Shown here in pieces: positions 18,040 to 26,099 of a stretch of 41,510 nt of DNA. This DNA is from DAITAZ01 sp036824045. Lineage in GTDB: Bacteria > Pseudomonadota > Gammaproteobacteria > Burkholderiales > Rhodocyclaceae. The DNA is taken from positions 1-41,510 of the forward strand of contig DAITAZ010000032.1 of assembly GCA_036824045.1 (NCBI GenBank), given 5' to 3'. The position numbers and the translations under genes were made by a program. How positions within the stretch are numbered: the first letter of the stretch is position 1; each line of letters begins with the position of its first letter. Below the pieces are notes generated by a model that did no database searches, had not been told where the DNA came from, and saw only the letters and a list, made by a program, of their open reading frames with translations.

Positions 18040-19407
18040 ATGGGCAGACTCTTCTGGAAGTTCATCCTCATCATCTGGCTCGCCCTGGTGCTGATCGCCG
18101 CCGGGGCGGGGGCCCTGGTGTGGATCCACCAGCAAGGCAGCCAGCCCACCCCCGGCGAACACAACGCCCCGCCCCGGGGCAACCCCAGCCTGGACGCCGC
18201 GGCCCTCACCCTGAGCCACGGTGGCGAAGCCGCCCTGCGGGCACTGCTGGGCAAGATGACGGCACCGCCCCACCACCCCATTCTCGTCCTCGGCCCCGAC
18301 GGCGAGGAACTGCTGGGCCGCCCCCTCCCCCCCACCGCCGCCGACAGGCTGCGCCGGCTCCAGCCGGACGGCCCACCCGGACACGACGCCCGCGCCGTCA
18401 CCCTCGCCGATGGCCGGCGCTTCCTGCTGGTGGACGCCCACGAGCGCCGGGCAGGCCCCGCCGGCCCGCCCGGGGGCCGCGGCAAACCGCCCCATCCACC
18501 AGACGCCCCGCCCCCGCGCTGGCTGCTACTGGCCATCTCCCTCGGCGCCAGCCTGGCTGCGGCAGGGGCGCTCGCCTGGTACATGGCCCGCCCCATCCGC
18601 CACCTGCGGAGCGCCTTCGAGGCCGTGGCCGCCGGCCGGCTCGACACCCGGGTCGGCCCGCGCATGGGCCGCCGGCGGGACGAGATCGCCGACCTGGGGC
18701 GGGACTTCGACCACATGACCCGCCAGCTCCAGACCCTGATGCAGACCCAGCAGCAACTCCTGCACGATGTCTCCCACGAACTGCGCTCGCCCCTGGCCCG
18801 GCTGCAGGCCGCCATCGGGCTGGCGCGGCAGAACCCCCAGCGTCTGCTGCCCACCCTGGAACGGATCGAGCGGGAAGTGGGCCGCCTGGACGAACTGGTG
18901 GGAGAAATCCTCACCCTGGCGCGCATGCAGGCCGGGGCCAAGCAACAGCAGGACCGCCTGGACCTGATGCAGATGGTGGCCTCCATTGCCGAAGACGCCC
19001 GCTTCGAAGCCCGCGCCGCGGGCAAGGACGTGGCCATCCGCTGCGAGGGCGAAGCCATGGCCCAGGTCTATGCGGAACCCCTCTACCGGGCCTGCGAGAA
19101 CATCATCCGCAACGCCGTCAAATACACCGCCGCCGGCACTCAGGTGGACGTGTTCGCCCATGTGGACGCCAGCCAACGCTTCACCCTGCAGGTGGCAGAC
19201 CGCGGCCCCGGCCTCAAGGCGGTGGACCCGGAGCGCATGTTCGACCCCTTCTACCGGGGGGAAAACGGCCAAGGCACCGGCGGCTTCGGGCTGGGCCTCA
19301 CCATCGCCCGCCGCGCCGCCGAACTCCACGGCGGCACCCTCTCCGCCCGCGCCCGCCCGGGAGGCGGGCTGGAGATGGTGCTGGTGCTGCCGCTGCACGC
19401 CGGGTAG
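18040..19407 (+). CDS. CpxA-like sensor histidine kinase
   Basis: A 455-residue inner-membrane kinase. TM1 is about residues 9-29 and is followed by a short Pro-rich periplasmic domain (about 30-158). TM2 is about 160-182. A HAMP linker begins at MARPIRHLR. The dimerisation helix carries the phospho-His, His246, in SHELRSP. The ATP domain has the N-box NIIRNAVKYT, DRGPGLK and GFGLGLTIA. It senses envelope stress and phosphorylates the regulator upstream. The periplasmic loop is poorly conserved and rich in Gly/Pro, so the exact signal is unknown. Confidence 0.93.
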   Translation: MGRLFWKFILIIWLALVLIAAGAGALVWIHQQGSQPTPGEHNAPPRGNPSLDAAALTLSHGGEAALRALLGKMTAPPHHPILVLGPDGEELLGRPLPPTAADRLRRLQPDGPPGHDARAVTLADGRRFLLVDAHERRAGPAGPPGGRGKPPHPPDAPPPRWLLLAISLGASLAAAGALAWYMARPIRHLRSAFEAVAAGRLDTRVGPRMGRRRDEIADLGRDFDHMTRQLQTLMQTQQQLLHDVSHELRSPLARLQAAIGLARQNPQRLLPTLERIEREVGRLDELVGEILTLARMQAGAKQQQDRLDLMQMVASIAEDARFEARAAGKDVAIRCEGEAMAQVYAEPLYRACENIIRNAVKYTAAGTQVDVFAHVDASQRFTLQVADRGPGLKAVDPERMFDPFYRGENGQGTGGFGLGLTIARRAAELHGGTLSARARPGGGLEMVLVLPLHAG

Positions 19408-19840
19408 AACGGCCCGACGACACAGGCCGGGTGTCGGGACCCCGGTGGCGCATCGCCGCTTTGCACCATTTGCACCGCATCTTTCCCCAGCCCGCGCTCA
19501 GTCCTGACGCCCGATATCGGGCGAAGTCCTTGCCGTAGTGGGTCACGACGCTCGTCCCCAGAACCAGCGCCAAGTGGTGATCCTGGCGTCCGGATCTTCC
19601 TGGGGCAGTCTCCAGTCGCCACGCGGACAGCGGGAATGTGCTCCGCCTGACTTTCCAGGATTGGCCTGTTCGCGCGCCTGCCTTGGGTCTTGGCGCATGG
19701 CCATGGATGACCGCGCCGGCGATCTCCGGGAGATGGCCTTCAGTCCACCCCCGGCCCGATGCAGGCGGACGTTGCACGGGAACGGGCCACCCGTCCGCTC
19801 TGCTTCCACACCCGACTCCAGCCGTCTCCCTTGTGGTTTT

Positions 19841-19856
19841 TGTCGCAAGCCCGACA
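19841..19856. promoter_or_regulatory. NifA upstream activator site of the nifB operon
   Basis: TGTCGCAAGCCCGACA is a perfect TGT-N10-ACA, the known NifA-binding consensus. It lies 88 bases upstream of the sigma-54 promoter, a normal distance. Confidence 0.85.
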
Positions 19857-19943
19857 AGCCATGCACCACGGACGTGGCGCCTTTGTTTGGCGCCAGCGCC
19901 CGCCGGGTCTGACAAGCCATTGTTTCGTCAACATTTACCGTGA

Positions 19944-19959
19944 TGGCACGGAAATGGCT
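19944..19959 (+). promoter_or_regulatory. Sigma-54 promoter of the nifB operon
   Basis: TGGCACGGAAATGGCT has a perfect -24 half and the invariant GG-N10-GC, with one deviation in the -12 half (TGGC for TTGC). Transcription would start near 19971, about 40 bases before the nifB ATG. Confidence 0.8.
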
Positions 19960-20011
19960 TAGGGCTTTGCACCCCCGCCAGAAACAGAGAGCCAAGAAAG
20001 GAGTGCCCGTC

Positions 20012-21580
20012 ATGCAGAGCGCAACCGCGTACGTGAGCATCGGAGATTTGAAGGCTAAACGCAGTGCGCTGGCCGAACCCGTCGAGCCAGTGGCCAGCGG
20101 TTGCGGCACCACGGGCGGCTCCGGCAAGTCCAGTTGCGGTTCTTCCGCCGGGCCGGACGACATGCCCGCCGAAATCTGGGAGAAGGTGAAGAACCACCCC
20201 TGCTACTCGGAAGAGGCCCACCACCACTATGCCCGCATGCACGTGGCCGTGGCGCCGGCGTGCAACATCCAGTGCAACTACTGCAATCGCAAGTACGACT
20301 GCTCCAACGAATCGCGCCCCGGCGTGGTGAGCCAGAAGCTCACGCCGGACCAGGCGGTGAAGAAGGTGCTGGCGGTGGCCAGCGAGATCCCGCAGATGAC
20401 GGTGCTGGGCATTGCCGGCCCGGGCGACGCGCTGGCCAATCCGAAGAAGACTTTCGAGACCTTCCGCCGCCTGCAGGAAGAAGCGCCGGACATCAAGCTT
20501 TGTCTCTCCACCAACGGCCTGGCCCTGCCGGAGTACGTGGACGAGATCGCCAAGTACAACGTGGACCACGTCACCATCACCATCAACATGGTGGACCCGG
20601 CCGTGGGCGAGAAGATCTACCCCTGGATCTTCTGGGACCACCAGCGGGTGACCGGCTTCGAAGCCGCCCGGATCTTGCACGAACAGCAGATGAAAGGGCT
20701 GGAGATGCTCACCGCCCGGGGCATCCTCACCAAGATCAACTCGGTGCTCATCCCCGGCATCAACGACGAGCACATGCTCGAAGTGAACCGGGAGGTGAAG
20801 AAACGCGGCGCCTTCCTGCACAACATCATGCCGCTCATTTCCGAGCCCGAGCACGGCACCTACTTCGGCCTGAACGGCCAGCGCGGCCCCTCCGCCCAGG
20901 AGTTGAAGGCGGTGCAGGATGCCTGCGCCGGTGGCGCCAACCTCATGCGCCACTGCCGTCAGTGCCGCGCCGATGCGGTGGGCCTGCTGGGCGAGGACCG
21001 CTCCGACGAATTCACCCTCGACAAGATCGAGGAGATGGAAATCGTCTACGACCTGGACAAGCGCCGCGCCTACCAGGAGAAGGTGGAAGCCGAGCGCCAG
21101 TCCCAGCACCAGGCCAAGGTGGATGCCCTGGCGGCGGCGCTGGACGACACCCTGACGGACAAGGACATGAAAGTGCTGGTGGCGGTCGCCACCCAGGGCG
21201 GCGGCAAGGTGAATCAGCACTTTGGCCACGCCACCGAGTTCCAGATCTTTGAGCTCACCCCGGGCAGCGCCACCTTCGTCGGCCACCGCCGGGTGGACCT
21301 CTACTGCCAGGGCGGTTACGGCGAGGACGAGCAACTGCCGTCCATCGTCACCGCCATCAACGATTGCCATGCGGTGCTGGTTTCCAAGATCGGCGCCTGT
21401 CCCCGGGACGAACTGACGGCCGCCGGCATCGAGCCGGTCGATGAATACGCCCACGAATTCATCGAAAAGGCGGCGCTCACCTGGTTCGCCAAGTACCGGG
21501 AACGGGTCGCCAGCGGCGAAATCACCCACGTGCCGCGGGGCGACGCCAGCATCCGCCAGGGGGCGTACATCGCCGCCTGA
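20012..21580 (+). CDS. nifB: NifB, FeMo-cofactor core (NifB-co) synthase
   Basis: A 522-residue radical-SAM enzyme that joins two 4Fe-4S clusters and inserts carbide and sulfur to make NifB-co, the precursor of the nitrogenase cofactor. Cys84, Cys88 and Cys91 in ACNIQCNYCNRKYDC bind the SAM cluster. Further Cys (SGCGTT, HPCYSEE, CRQC) suit the substrate clusters. The C-terminal 130 residues are the NifX/NafY-like carrier domain (VLVAVATQGGGKVNQHFGHA). The ATG at 20012 has AAGAAAGGAG before it; an in-frame upstream ATG at 19940 would lie before the transcription start. First gene of the operon. Confidence 0.98.
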   Translation: MQSATAYVSIGDLKAKRSALAEPVEPVASGCGTTGGSGKSSCGSSAGPDDMPAEIWEKVKNHPCYSEEAHHHYARMHVAVAPACNIQCNYCNRKYDCSNESRPGVVSQKLTPDQAVKKVLAVASEIPQMTVLGIAGPGDALANPKKTFETFRRLQEEAPDIKLCLSTNGLALPEYVDEIAKYNVDHVTITINMVDPAVGEKIYPWIFWDHQRVTGFEAARILHEQQMKGLEMLTARGILTKINSVLIPGINDEHMLEVNREVKKRGAFLHNIMPLISEPEHGTYFGLNGQRGPSAQELKAVQDACAGGANLMRHCRQCRADAVGLLGEDRSDEFTLDKIEEMEIVYDLDKRRAYQEKVEAERQSQHQAKVDALAAALDDTLTDKDMKVLVAVATQGGGKVNQHFGHATEFQIFELTPGSATFVGHRRVDLYCQGGYGEDEQLPSIVTAINDCHAVLVSKIGACPRDELTAAGIEPVDEYAHEFIEKAALTWFAKYRERVASGEITHVPRGDASIRQGAYIAA

Positions 21581-21622
21581 ACCTGAAACGACATCCCCCC
21601 ACTTGCTAAGAAGGAGACCATC

Positions 21623-21817
21623 ATGGCCTACAAGATCATCGCTTCGACCTGCTCCGGCTGCTCCGCCTGCGAACCGGAATGCCCGAACGACGCCATCCGC
21701 GAAAAGAGCGGCGTGTTCATCATCGACCCCGCCAAGTGCACCGAATGCGTCGGCCACTACGACACGCCCCAGTGCGTGGCCGTGTGCCCGGTGGATGGCT
21801 GCATCAAGAAGGTCTGA
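21623..21817 (+). CDS. fdxN: FdxN-type 2[4Fe-4S] ferredoxin
   Basis: A 64-residue ferredoxin with two cluster motifs: Cys10, 13, 16 and 20 (CSGCSACEPEC), and Cys39, 42, 51 and 55 (CTEC-x8-CVAVC), plus Cys60. The widened second motif is typical of ferredoxins encoded beside nifB, which donate electrons for NifB-co synthesis. A strong AAGAAGGAGA ribosome site precedes it, and three bases separate it from the next gene. Confidence 0.95.
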   Translation: MAYKIIASTCSGCSACEPECPNDAIREKSGVFIIDPAKCTECVGHYDTPQCVAVCPVDGCIKKV

Positions 21818-21820
21818 GCC

Positions 21821-22195
21821 ATGAACGTGACCGTCACGTCCGCCGCCGAGAAGTTCATGCGTCGCATGGTCCGCTTCTCGGGCCACGGCGAAGGCGCCGG
21901 CTTCCGCCTTGAAGTCACCGCCGGCGGCTGCTCCGGCTACGACGCCAAATTCACCGTGGAACCGGCGCCAGCCTCCGGCGACGCGGTGCTGGATGTCTCG
22001 GGCCTCAAGGTGTTCCTGCCGGCGGAATCGCGGCTCCTGCTCGAGGGCGTGACGGTCGACTTTGCCGACACGCCCACCAGCTCCGGCCTCACCTTTTTCA
22101 ACCCCAACGCGGCGCCCTGTGGCTGCTCCAGCAGCGCCAGTGCAACGCCGCCCGGCGTGGCGACGGTATCCCTGTCGTCCATCCGCCGGAGTTGA
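21821..22195 (+). CDS. Nif-associated A-type Fe-S carrier (NifIscA/HesB family)
   Basis: A 124-residue member of the IscA/HesB family with the three conserved cysteines: Cys37 (GGCSGY) and Cys100 and Cys102 (PCGCSS). A-type carriers hold and pass Fe-S clusters to targets; the copy in nif operons serves nitrogenase maturation. The C-terminal tail (about 20 residues after the CGC motif) is longer than in housekeeping IscA. The gene begins three bases after fdxN. Confidence 0.93.
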   Translation: MNVTVTSAAEKFMRRMVRFSGHGEGAGFRLEVTAGGCSGYDAKFTVEPAPASGDAVLDVSGLKVFLPAESRLLLEGVTVDFADTPTSSGLTFFNPNAAPCGCSSSASATPPGVATVSLSSIRRS

Positions 22196-22219
22196 CCGGG
22201 CAATCGGGGAGATCCTCGC

Positions 22220-22789
22220 ATGCAGGCCACCGGCTCCACCGCATTCGACGATTTCTCCGATCTGGTGCTGGGCCGCGCCCTGCCCGCCGGGGCCGAAGCC
22301 CTCATCGCCCACGCCGGCGCCAACTGGCACCACCCCGAAGTGGCCCAGGCCAGTCTGGAAGCCGCCCGGGCCATGGCGCCGGACCACCCGGCCACGCTCA
22401 TCGCCCTCTACCGGTTTCATTTCTACGGCAACCGCCTGCCGCAAACCCGCGTCGTTGCCTGTGATGCCATCACCCTGGCCGCCCGTGCGCTGGGCATCGC
22501 GCAGGACTGGCGCCAGGTGAGCGAAGCCCAGTGGCGCGAGCAAACCACCGCCCTTGGTGGCGGCTTCGAGCCGCTGCCCCGCTTCTGGCTGTTCTCGCTC
22601 AAGGGCTACGCCTACCTCTGCATGCGGTTGGGCGATCTGGACGAAGGCGCCCGGGCGCTGGCCGTGCTCACGCGGCTGGACCCGGAGAACCGGGTCGGCC
22701 ATCGCGTGCTGGAAGATGTCCTGGCCCGCATCGGCCACGAAGACGACGACTATCTGGATGACCCCTCGCCGCAGGAGAACGCAGCATGA
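22220..22789 (+). CDS. Nif-operon helical-repeat (TPR-like) protein
   Basis: A 189-residue soluble protein without signal peptide. It looks all-helical, with TPR-like segments (HPEVAQASLEAARAMAPDH, LKGYAYLCMRLGDLDEGARA, LAVLTRLDPENRVGHRVLED). I cannot assign a named family. An acidic tail (GHEDDDYLDDP) ends the protein. It overlaps the next gene as ATGA, so the two are made together. A scaffold or chaperone role in nitrogenase assembly is an inference from the operon and the TPR-like look. Confidence 0.8.
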   Translation: MQATGSTAFDDFSDLVLGRALPAGAEALIAHAGANWHHPEVAQASLEAARAMAPDHPATLIALYRFHFYGNRLPQTRVVACDAITLAARALGIAQDWRQVSEAQWREQTTALGGGFEPLPRFWLFSLKGYAYLCMRLGDLDEGARALAVLTRLDPENRVGHRVLEDVLARIGHEDDDYLDDPSPQENAA

Positions 22790-23610
22790 TGCAAGCCGCC
22801 AGTACCCAGTGGATTTCCGGTTCGGAGCCCCCGGCCCACGCCCCGGACGACGATATCCCCGCCGTGGATTGGGAAGGCCAGGCGCTGGACTGCGCCGCCT
22901 GCCCCAACCAGGCCATGAGCGCCCAGGGGCGCTGCCACATCGGCCGGGCCTGCGTATTCGACCGCTACGCCAAGCGGATCGACCGCTTCTTCAACTGGAA
23001 CCGCTCCCAGGCCAACGATTACCTGGACCACCCGTACTTTGAGGTGCGGGCCGTGGCCGCCAAGCACGCCGACGTGTTCCGGCTGACCAGCCTGATCGGC
23101 GACCCGGACGAAACCGTCCGCCTCACCGTGGCCATGCGCGTGCCCCAGCGGCTGCTCAAGCGGCTGGCCAGGGACCCGGACCGGGAGGTGCGCATCCGCG
23201 TGGCCCAGCGGATCGAGGGCACTGCCCTGCCGGAGATGATCGGCGACCCGGACTACTACGTGCGCAAGACCGTGGCCCGCCGCCTGCCCGAGACCCTGCT
23301 GCCCCGCCTGGCCCACGATCCGGACCGGGAGGTCCGCCTGGAAGTGGCGCGGCGGCTGCCCATGCCGGCCCTGTTCAAGCTCGCCCACGATCCGGAAACG
23401 GAGGTACGGCGGCTGGTGGCCCAGCGGCTACCCCCGGCCCTGCTCAGCCACATGGCCCGGGACGAGGAATGGTCGGTGCGCTGGGAAGTGGCCAACCGGG
23501 CCGAAGGGGAACTGTTGAGCCAGATGAGCACGGACAGCGAGCCGGAAGTGGCGCAACTGGCCACCGAACGCGCCTGCAAACGCCGCAACAGCGGAGGCAA
23601 ACATGGGTGA
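22786..23610 (+). CDS. LRV (leucine-rich repeat variant) Fe-S protein
   Basis: A 274-residue protein. The N-terminal part has Cys36, Cys39, Cys50 and Cys56 (CAACPNQ, RCHIGRAC), matching the small 4Fe-4S domain of the Azotobacter LRV protein. It is followed by about eight 24-residue repeats, each with a (L/I)..DPDxxVR.xVAxRLP-like core (e.g. LARDPDREVRIRVAQRI, LAHDPDREVRLEVARRL). The crystal structure of the Azotobacter protein shows a superhelix of alternating alpha and 3-10 helices. Its function is unknown; protein binding with redox control is a guess. GGAGAA precedes the start. Met1 and Met4 codons at 22786 and 22789 are both possible starts. Confidence 0.93.
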   Translation: MMQAASTQWISGSEPPAHAPDDDIPAVDWEGQALDCAACPNQAMSAQGRCHIGRACVFDRYAKRIDRFFNWNRSQANDYLDHPYFEVRAVAAKHADVFRLTSLIGDPDETVRLTVAMRVPQRLLKRLARDPDREVRIRVAQRIEGTALPEMIGDPDYYVRKTVARRLPETLLPRLAHDPDREVRLEVARRLPMPALFKLAHDPETEVRRLVAQRLPPALLSHMARDEEWSVRWEVANRAEGELLSQMSTDSEPEVAQLATERACKRRNSGGKHG

Positions 23611-23962
23611 CATCAGCCGCGACAGCGACACCGTCGAACTCACCGGCCCGCCGGAATTCAGCTTTGGCGAGCGGGTCATCAGCCGCTTTACCGTGCGCAA
23701 CGACGGCACCTACTGCGGCAAGGACGTGGGCGACCTGCTGGTGAGCAAGGGCGACGTGGGCTACGTCACCTCCATCGGCACCTTTCTCCAGCAGTACTAC
23801 ATCTACGCCGTCGAATTCATTGAAACCGGCCACCGCGTGGGCATGCGGGGGCGGGAGCTCGTTTCCCTGGACAACTTGCCGCCCCACGTCCTCGAAGCCC
23901 TGGGCGACAAGGCGGCGAAGCTCGCCGAGATCAAAGGAGTTGGAAATGCTCGACATCCGTGA
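23603..23962 (+). CDS. nifZ: NifZ, nitrogenase P-cluster maturation protein
   Basis: A 119-residue protein with the NifZ domain (FGERVISRFTVRNDGTYCG, GDVGYVTSIGTFLQQYYIY, AVEFIE). NifZ helps form the second P-cluster of the MoFe protein. It overlaps the LRV gene by 8 bases, with GGAGG before the ATG. Its last codons overlap the start of a second, smaller NifZ-domain gene. Confidence 0.95.
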   Translation: MGDISRDSDTVELTGPPEFSFGERVISRFTVRNDGTYCGKDVGDLLVSKGDVGYVTSIGTFLQQYYIYAVEFIETGHRVGMRGRELVSLDNLPPHVLEALGDKAAKLAEIKGVGNARHP

Positions 23963-24188
23963 AGCCAAGTACCAGTGGGGTCAGAAAGTCAGTGCCGTGG
24001 GCGACCTGTTCAACGACGGCAGCTACCCGGAAAAGGAAGCGGACGCCCTGCTGGTGCCCGCCGGCGCGGTGGGCGAGATCGTCCAGGTGGGCCACCACGA
24101 GGAGGCCAACCTGCCCATCTATCTGGTGGAGTTCGACAAGGAACGTTGCGTGGTGGGCTGCCTCGAGGAAGAGATCGCCCTGGTGTGA
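23946..24188 (+). CDS. Second NifZ-domain protein
   Basis: An 80-residue protein made of little but a NifZ-like SH3-type fold: YQWGQKVSAVGDLFNDGSYP, then GAVGEIVQVGHHEEANLPIY, then LVEFDKERCVVGCLEEEI. It pairs with the gene upstream, which it overlaps by 17 bases in another frame; AAAGGAG precedes the ATG. Two tandem NifZ proteins may form a heteromer or act on different targets. It could also be read as NifW-like by position, but the sequence is NifZ-type. Confidence 0.88.
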   Translation: MLDIREAKYQWGQKVSAVGDLFNDGSYPEKEADALLVPAGAVGEIVQVGHHEEANLPIYLVEFDKERCVVGCLEEEIALV

Positions 24189-24210
24189 CACCACCCCGGG
24201 GCACCCCCCT

Positions 24211-24250
24211 GGGTCACGCAAAGTTGGGACGGCCCAGCGTTTCCTCGAGG
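24211..24250. repeat. Intergenic repeat element, copy A
   Basis: The segment starting GGGTCACGCAAAGTTGGGAC and running to GCGTTTCC matches 37492-37525 at roughly 27 of 34 positions. It lies inside the nif operon, just before the DUF3024 gene. Confidence 0.6.
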
Positions 24251-24258
24251 GACGAAGC

Positions 24259-24606
24259 ATGGAAACCGACACCCCTGCCCGCGCGGGCACCGTCACCGGC
24301 CCGGCCGAACTGGAGCGCCGGCGGCTGGAGCGGGCGCTGGAAAAGCGCAGCCGCTACCGCTACGTGCACCCCCAGGTGGTGGCGGAAGGGTGCGGCTGGC
24401 GGGTTGCCAGCCCCTGCTGCTCGCGCAACGTGGACCCCCAGGGGGGCGAAATCGACATCGCCTGGTTCGAGCCCGCGGAGGGCGGCTGGCGGCTCCACGC
24501 CCGCAACCACGCCCAGGGCTGCTGGGTACCCTACGCCCAGGCGGCCCGGCTGATGGACCTGGTGGACGTGGTGTGCACCGATCCCTTGCGGGTCTTCTGG
24601 CCATGA
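24259..24606 (+). CDS. DUF3024-like protein of the nif operon
   Basis: A 115-residue protein. The N-terminal third is charged and helical (ELERRRLERALEKRSRYRYV). The rest looks beta-rich and resembles DUF3024: CGWRVASPCCSRNVDPQGG, DIAWFEP, WRLHARNHAQGCWVPYAQ, LMDLVDVVCTDPLRVFW. Four or five cysteines (CGW, SPCCSRN, GCW, VCTD) could bind metal. The start has GAGGGACGAAGC before it. The function is unknown; position in the operon implies expression under nitrogen fixation. It is separated from nifZ2 by 70 bases holding a repeat element. Confidence 0.75.
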   Translation: METDTPARAGTVTGPAELERRRLERALEKRSRYRYVHPQVVAEGCGWRVASPCCSRNVDPQGGEIDIAWFEPAEGGWRLHARNHAQGCWVPYAQAARLMDLVDVVCTDPLRVFWP

Positions 24607-24719
24607 ACGCCGGCGCCTGCCCAATGGGCTCCCGCCGCCGCGCCGTCCAGGGGCGGCGCGCGGCCCCCCGGCAGCCCGCGGGGAGCATGCCGCGCGGCAG
24701 CAGGAGGGCCGCACGATGA
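24603..24719 (+). CDS. Possible 38-residue coupling ORF
   Basis: An ATG overlaps the stop of the DUF3024 gene (ATGA), and its own TGA overlaps the nifS start (ATGA). The peptide is Arg/Ala-rich with no recognisable motif. It may only carry ribosomes across the gap rather than make a useful protein, or may be chance. Confidence 0.3.
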   Translation: MNAGACPMGSRRRAVQGRRAAPRQPAGSMPRGSRRAAR

Positions 24720-25855
24720 ACAACCCCATCTACCTGGACAACAACGCCACCACCCGGCCCAGCCCGGCGGCCCTGGCGGCAGTGGCCGACGCCCTGGCCC
24801 ACACCTGGGCCAACCCCTCGTCGCCCCACCCGGCGGGAGAAGCGGCCAAGATGCTGCTTGGCCAGGCGCGCATGGCCCTGGCCCGGCTGCTGGGCGTGAA
24901 GCCGCCGGAAGTGGTGTTCACCAGCGGCGCCACCGAGGGCAACCACATGGCGCTGCGCGGCGCCCTCGCCCGCCCGGGAGCACCGCAACGGGTGGTGCTT
25001 TCCGCCATCGAGCATGCGGGCCAGCAGGCCCTGGCCGACCAGCTCGCCCGGGAGGGCGTGGACGTCGTCCGCCTGCCGGTGGACGCCCGCGGGCAGGTCC
25101 GGCTGGCGGGCCTCGAGGAGACCCTCGCCGCCGGCGCGGCCCTGCTTTCGATCATGGCGGCGAACAACGAGACCGGCGTGCTGCAGCCGGTGGCCGAGGC
25201 AGGCGCCATCGCCCGCCGCGCCGGCGTGCCCTTCCATGTGGACGCCACCCAGCAGATGGGCAAGCTGCCGGTGGACCCGGCCGCGCTCGGGGCCGATCTG
25301 CTCACCCTGTCCGCCCACAAGTTCCACGGTCCCAAAGGCGTGGGCGCACTGGTCCTGCGCAAGGGGCTGGACTGGCCGGCCTTCATCACCGGCAGCCAGG
25401 AACGCCGCCGCCGGGGCGGCACCGAGAACCTGCCGGGCATCGTCGGAATGGCCGCAGCGGCCGCCGAAGTGCCCGCCCAGGTGGCCGCCGCCGACGCCAT
25501 CGCCGCCCTGCGCGACCGCCTTGAAGACGGCATCCGCGCCCGCTTTGCCGACGTGCGGGTGTTCGGCGCCGGGGCGCCCCGCCTGCCCAACACCAGTTGC
25601 CTGCGCATCGGCACGCTGGAAGCGGACGCGGTGCTCATCCGCCTGGGGCGCGCCGGCATCTGCGCCGCCATGGGCTCCGCCTGTTCCAGCGGCGGCAACG
25701 AGCCATCCCATGTGCTGCTGGCCATGGGCGTCAGCCGCGCCGAAGCCCTCTGCGCCCTGCGCTTTTCCCTGAGCGGGCACACCACCGCAGCCGAGATCGA
25801 GCAGGTGCTCGAAGCCCTGCCTGCCGCCCTGGCGCCGCTCTACACGGCCGCCTGA
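24716..25855 (+). CDS. nifS: NifS, cysteine desulfurase
   Basis: A 379-residue PLP enzyme that removes sulfur from cysteine for nitrogenase Fe-S clusters. It opens with YLDNNATTRP. Lys202 in LSAHKFHGPKG binds PLP. The persulfide Cys is Cys323 in GSACSSGGNEPSH, a short, ordered loop as in NifS/IscS. FHVDATQQMGK and RGGTENLPGI are typical. CAGGAGG lies close before the ATG. It is 34 bases from nifT. Confidence 0.96.
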   Translation: MNNPIYLDNNATTRPSPAALAAVADALAHTWANPSSPHPAGEAAKMLLGQARMALARLLGVKPPEVVFTSGATEGNHMALRGALARPGAPQRVVLSAIEHAGQQALADQLAREGVDVVRLPVDARGQVRLAGLEETLAAGAALLSIMAANNETGVLQPVAEAGAIARRAGVPFHVDATQQMGKLPVDPAALGADLLTLSAHKFHGPKGVGALVLRKGLDWPAFITGSQERRRRGGTENLPGIVGMAAAAAEVPAQVAAADAIAALRDRLEDGIRARFADVRVFGAGAPRLPNTSCLRIGTLEADAVLIRLGRAGICAAMGSACSSGGNEPSHVLLAMGVSRAEALCALRFSLSGHTTAAEIEQVLEALPAALAPLYTAA

Positions 25856-25889
25856 AACCGAACCCTGAACCCATCGTGGAGATAGCCAA

Positions 25890-26099
25890 ATGAAAGTCAT
25901 GATCCGCAAGAACAACAAGGGCGAACTCTCCGCCTACGTCCCCAAGAAGGACCTGGAAGAACCCATCGTGGCCATGGAAAAGCCCGGCATGTGGGGCGGC
26001 ACCGTCACCTTGCAGAACGGCTGGCTGCTGGCGATGCCGGAAATGCCGCCGGAAACCACCCTGCCGATCACGGTGGAAGCCAAGAAGGTGGCCGACTGA
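25890..26099 (+). CDS. nifT: NifT/FixU family protein
   Basis: A 69-residue small beta-rich protein with the family pattern MKVMIRKNNKGELSAYVPKK, DLEEPIV and WGGTVTLQNGW. It is common in nif operons and dispensable in tested species; its function is unknown. GTGGAGAT precedes the ATG. The stop overlaps the next start as TGATG. Confidence 0.93.
   Translation: MKVMIRKNNKGELSAYVPKKDLEEPIVAMEKPGMWGGTVTLQNGWLLAMPEMPPETTLPITVEAKKVAD

Larger units (their letters stand above)
19408..20011. other. Long regulatory region before the nifB operon
   Basis: About 600 bases with no supported gene. It carries the NifA site and sigma-54 promoter listed separately in its last 170 bases. In the first 430 bases I see nothing clear. 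Confidence 0.6.

Noticed and set aside
19414..19440. Imperfect stem after the CpxA-like gene considered as a terminator
   Set aside because: The stem needs a bulge and no U-tract follows.
19955..19972. Alternative sigma-54 reading TGGCTTAGGGCTTTGCA before nifB
   Set aside because: Spacing between GG and GC is 11, one too long; the overlapping element at 19944 has the right spacing and a perfect -24 half.
19543..20163. Minus-strand open frame of 206 codons upstream of nifB
   Set aside because: It runs through the NifA site and promoter into nifB and has no protein-like features.
19928..22738. Minus-strand open frame of 936 codons opposite nifB and fdxN
   Set aside because: nifB, fdxN and the A-type carrier are certain on the plus strand; the antisense translation has no motifs.
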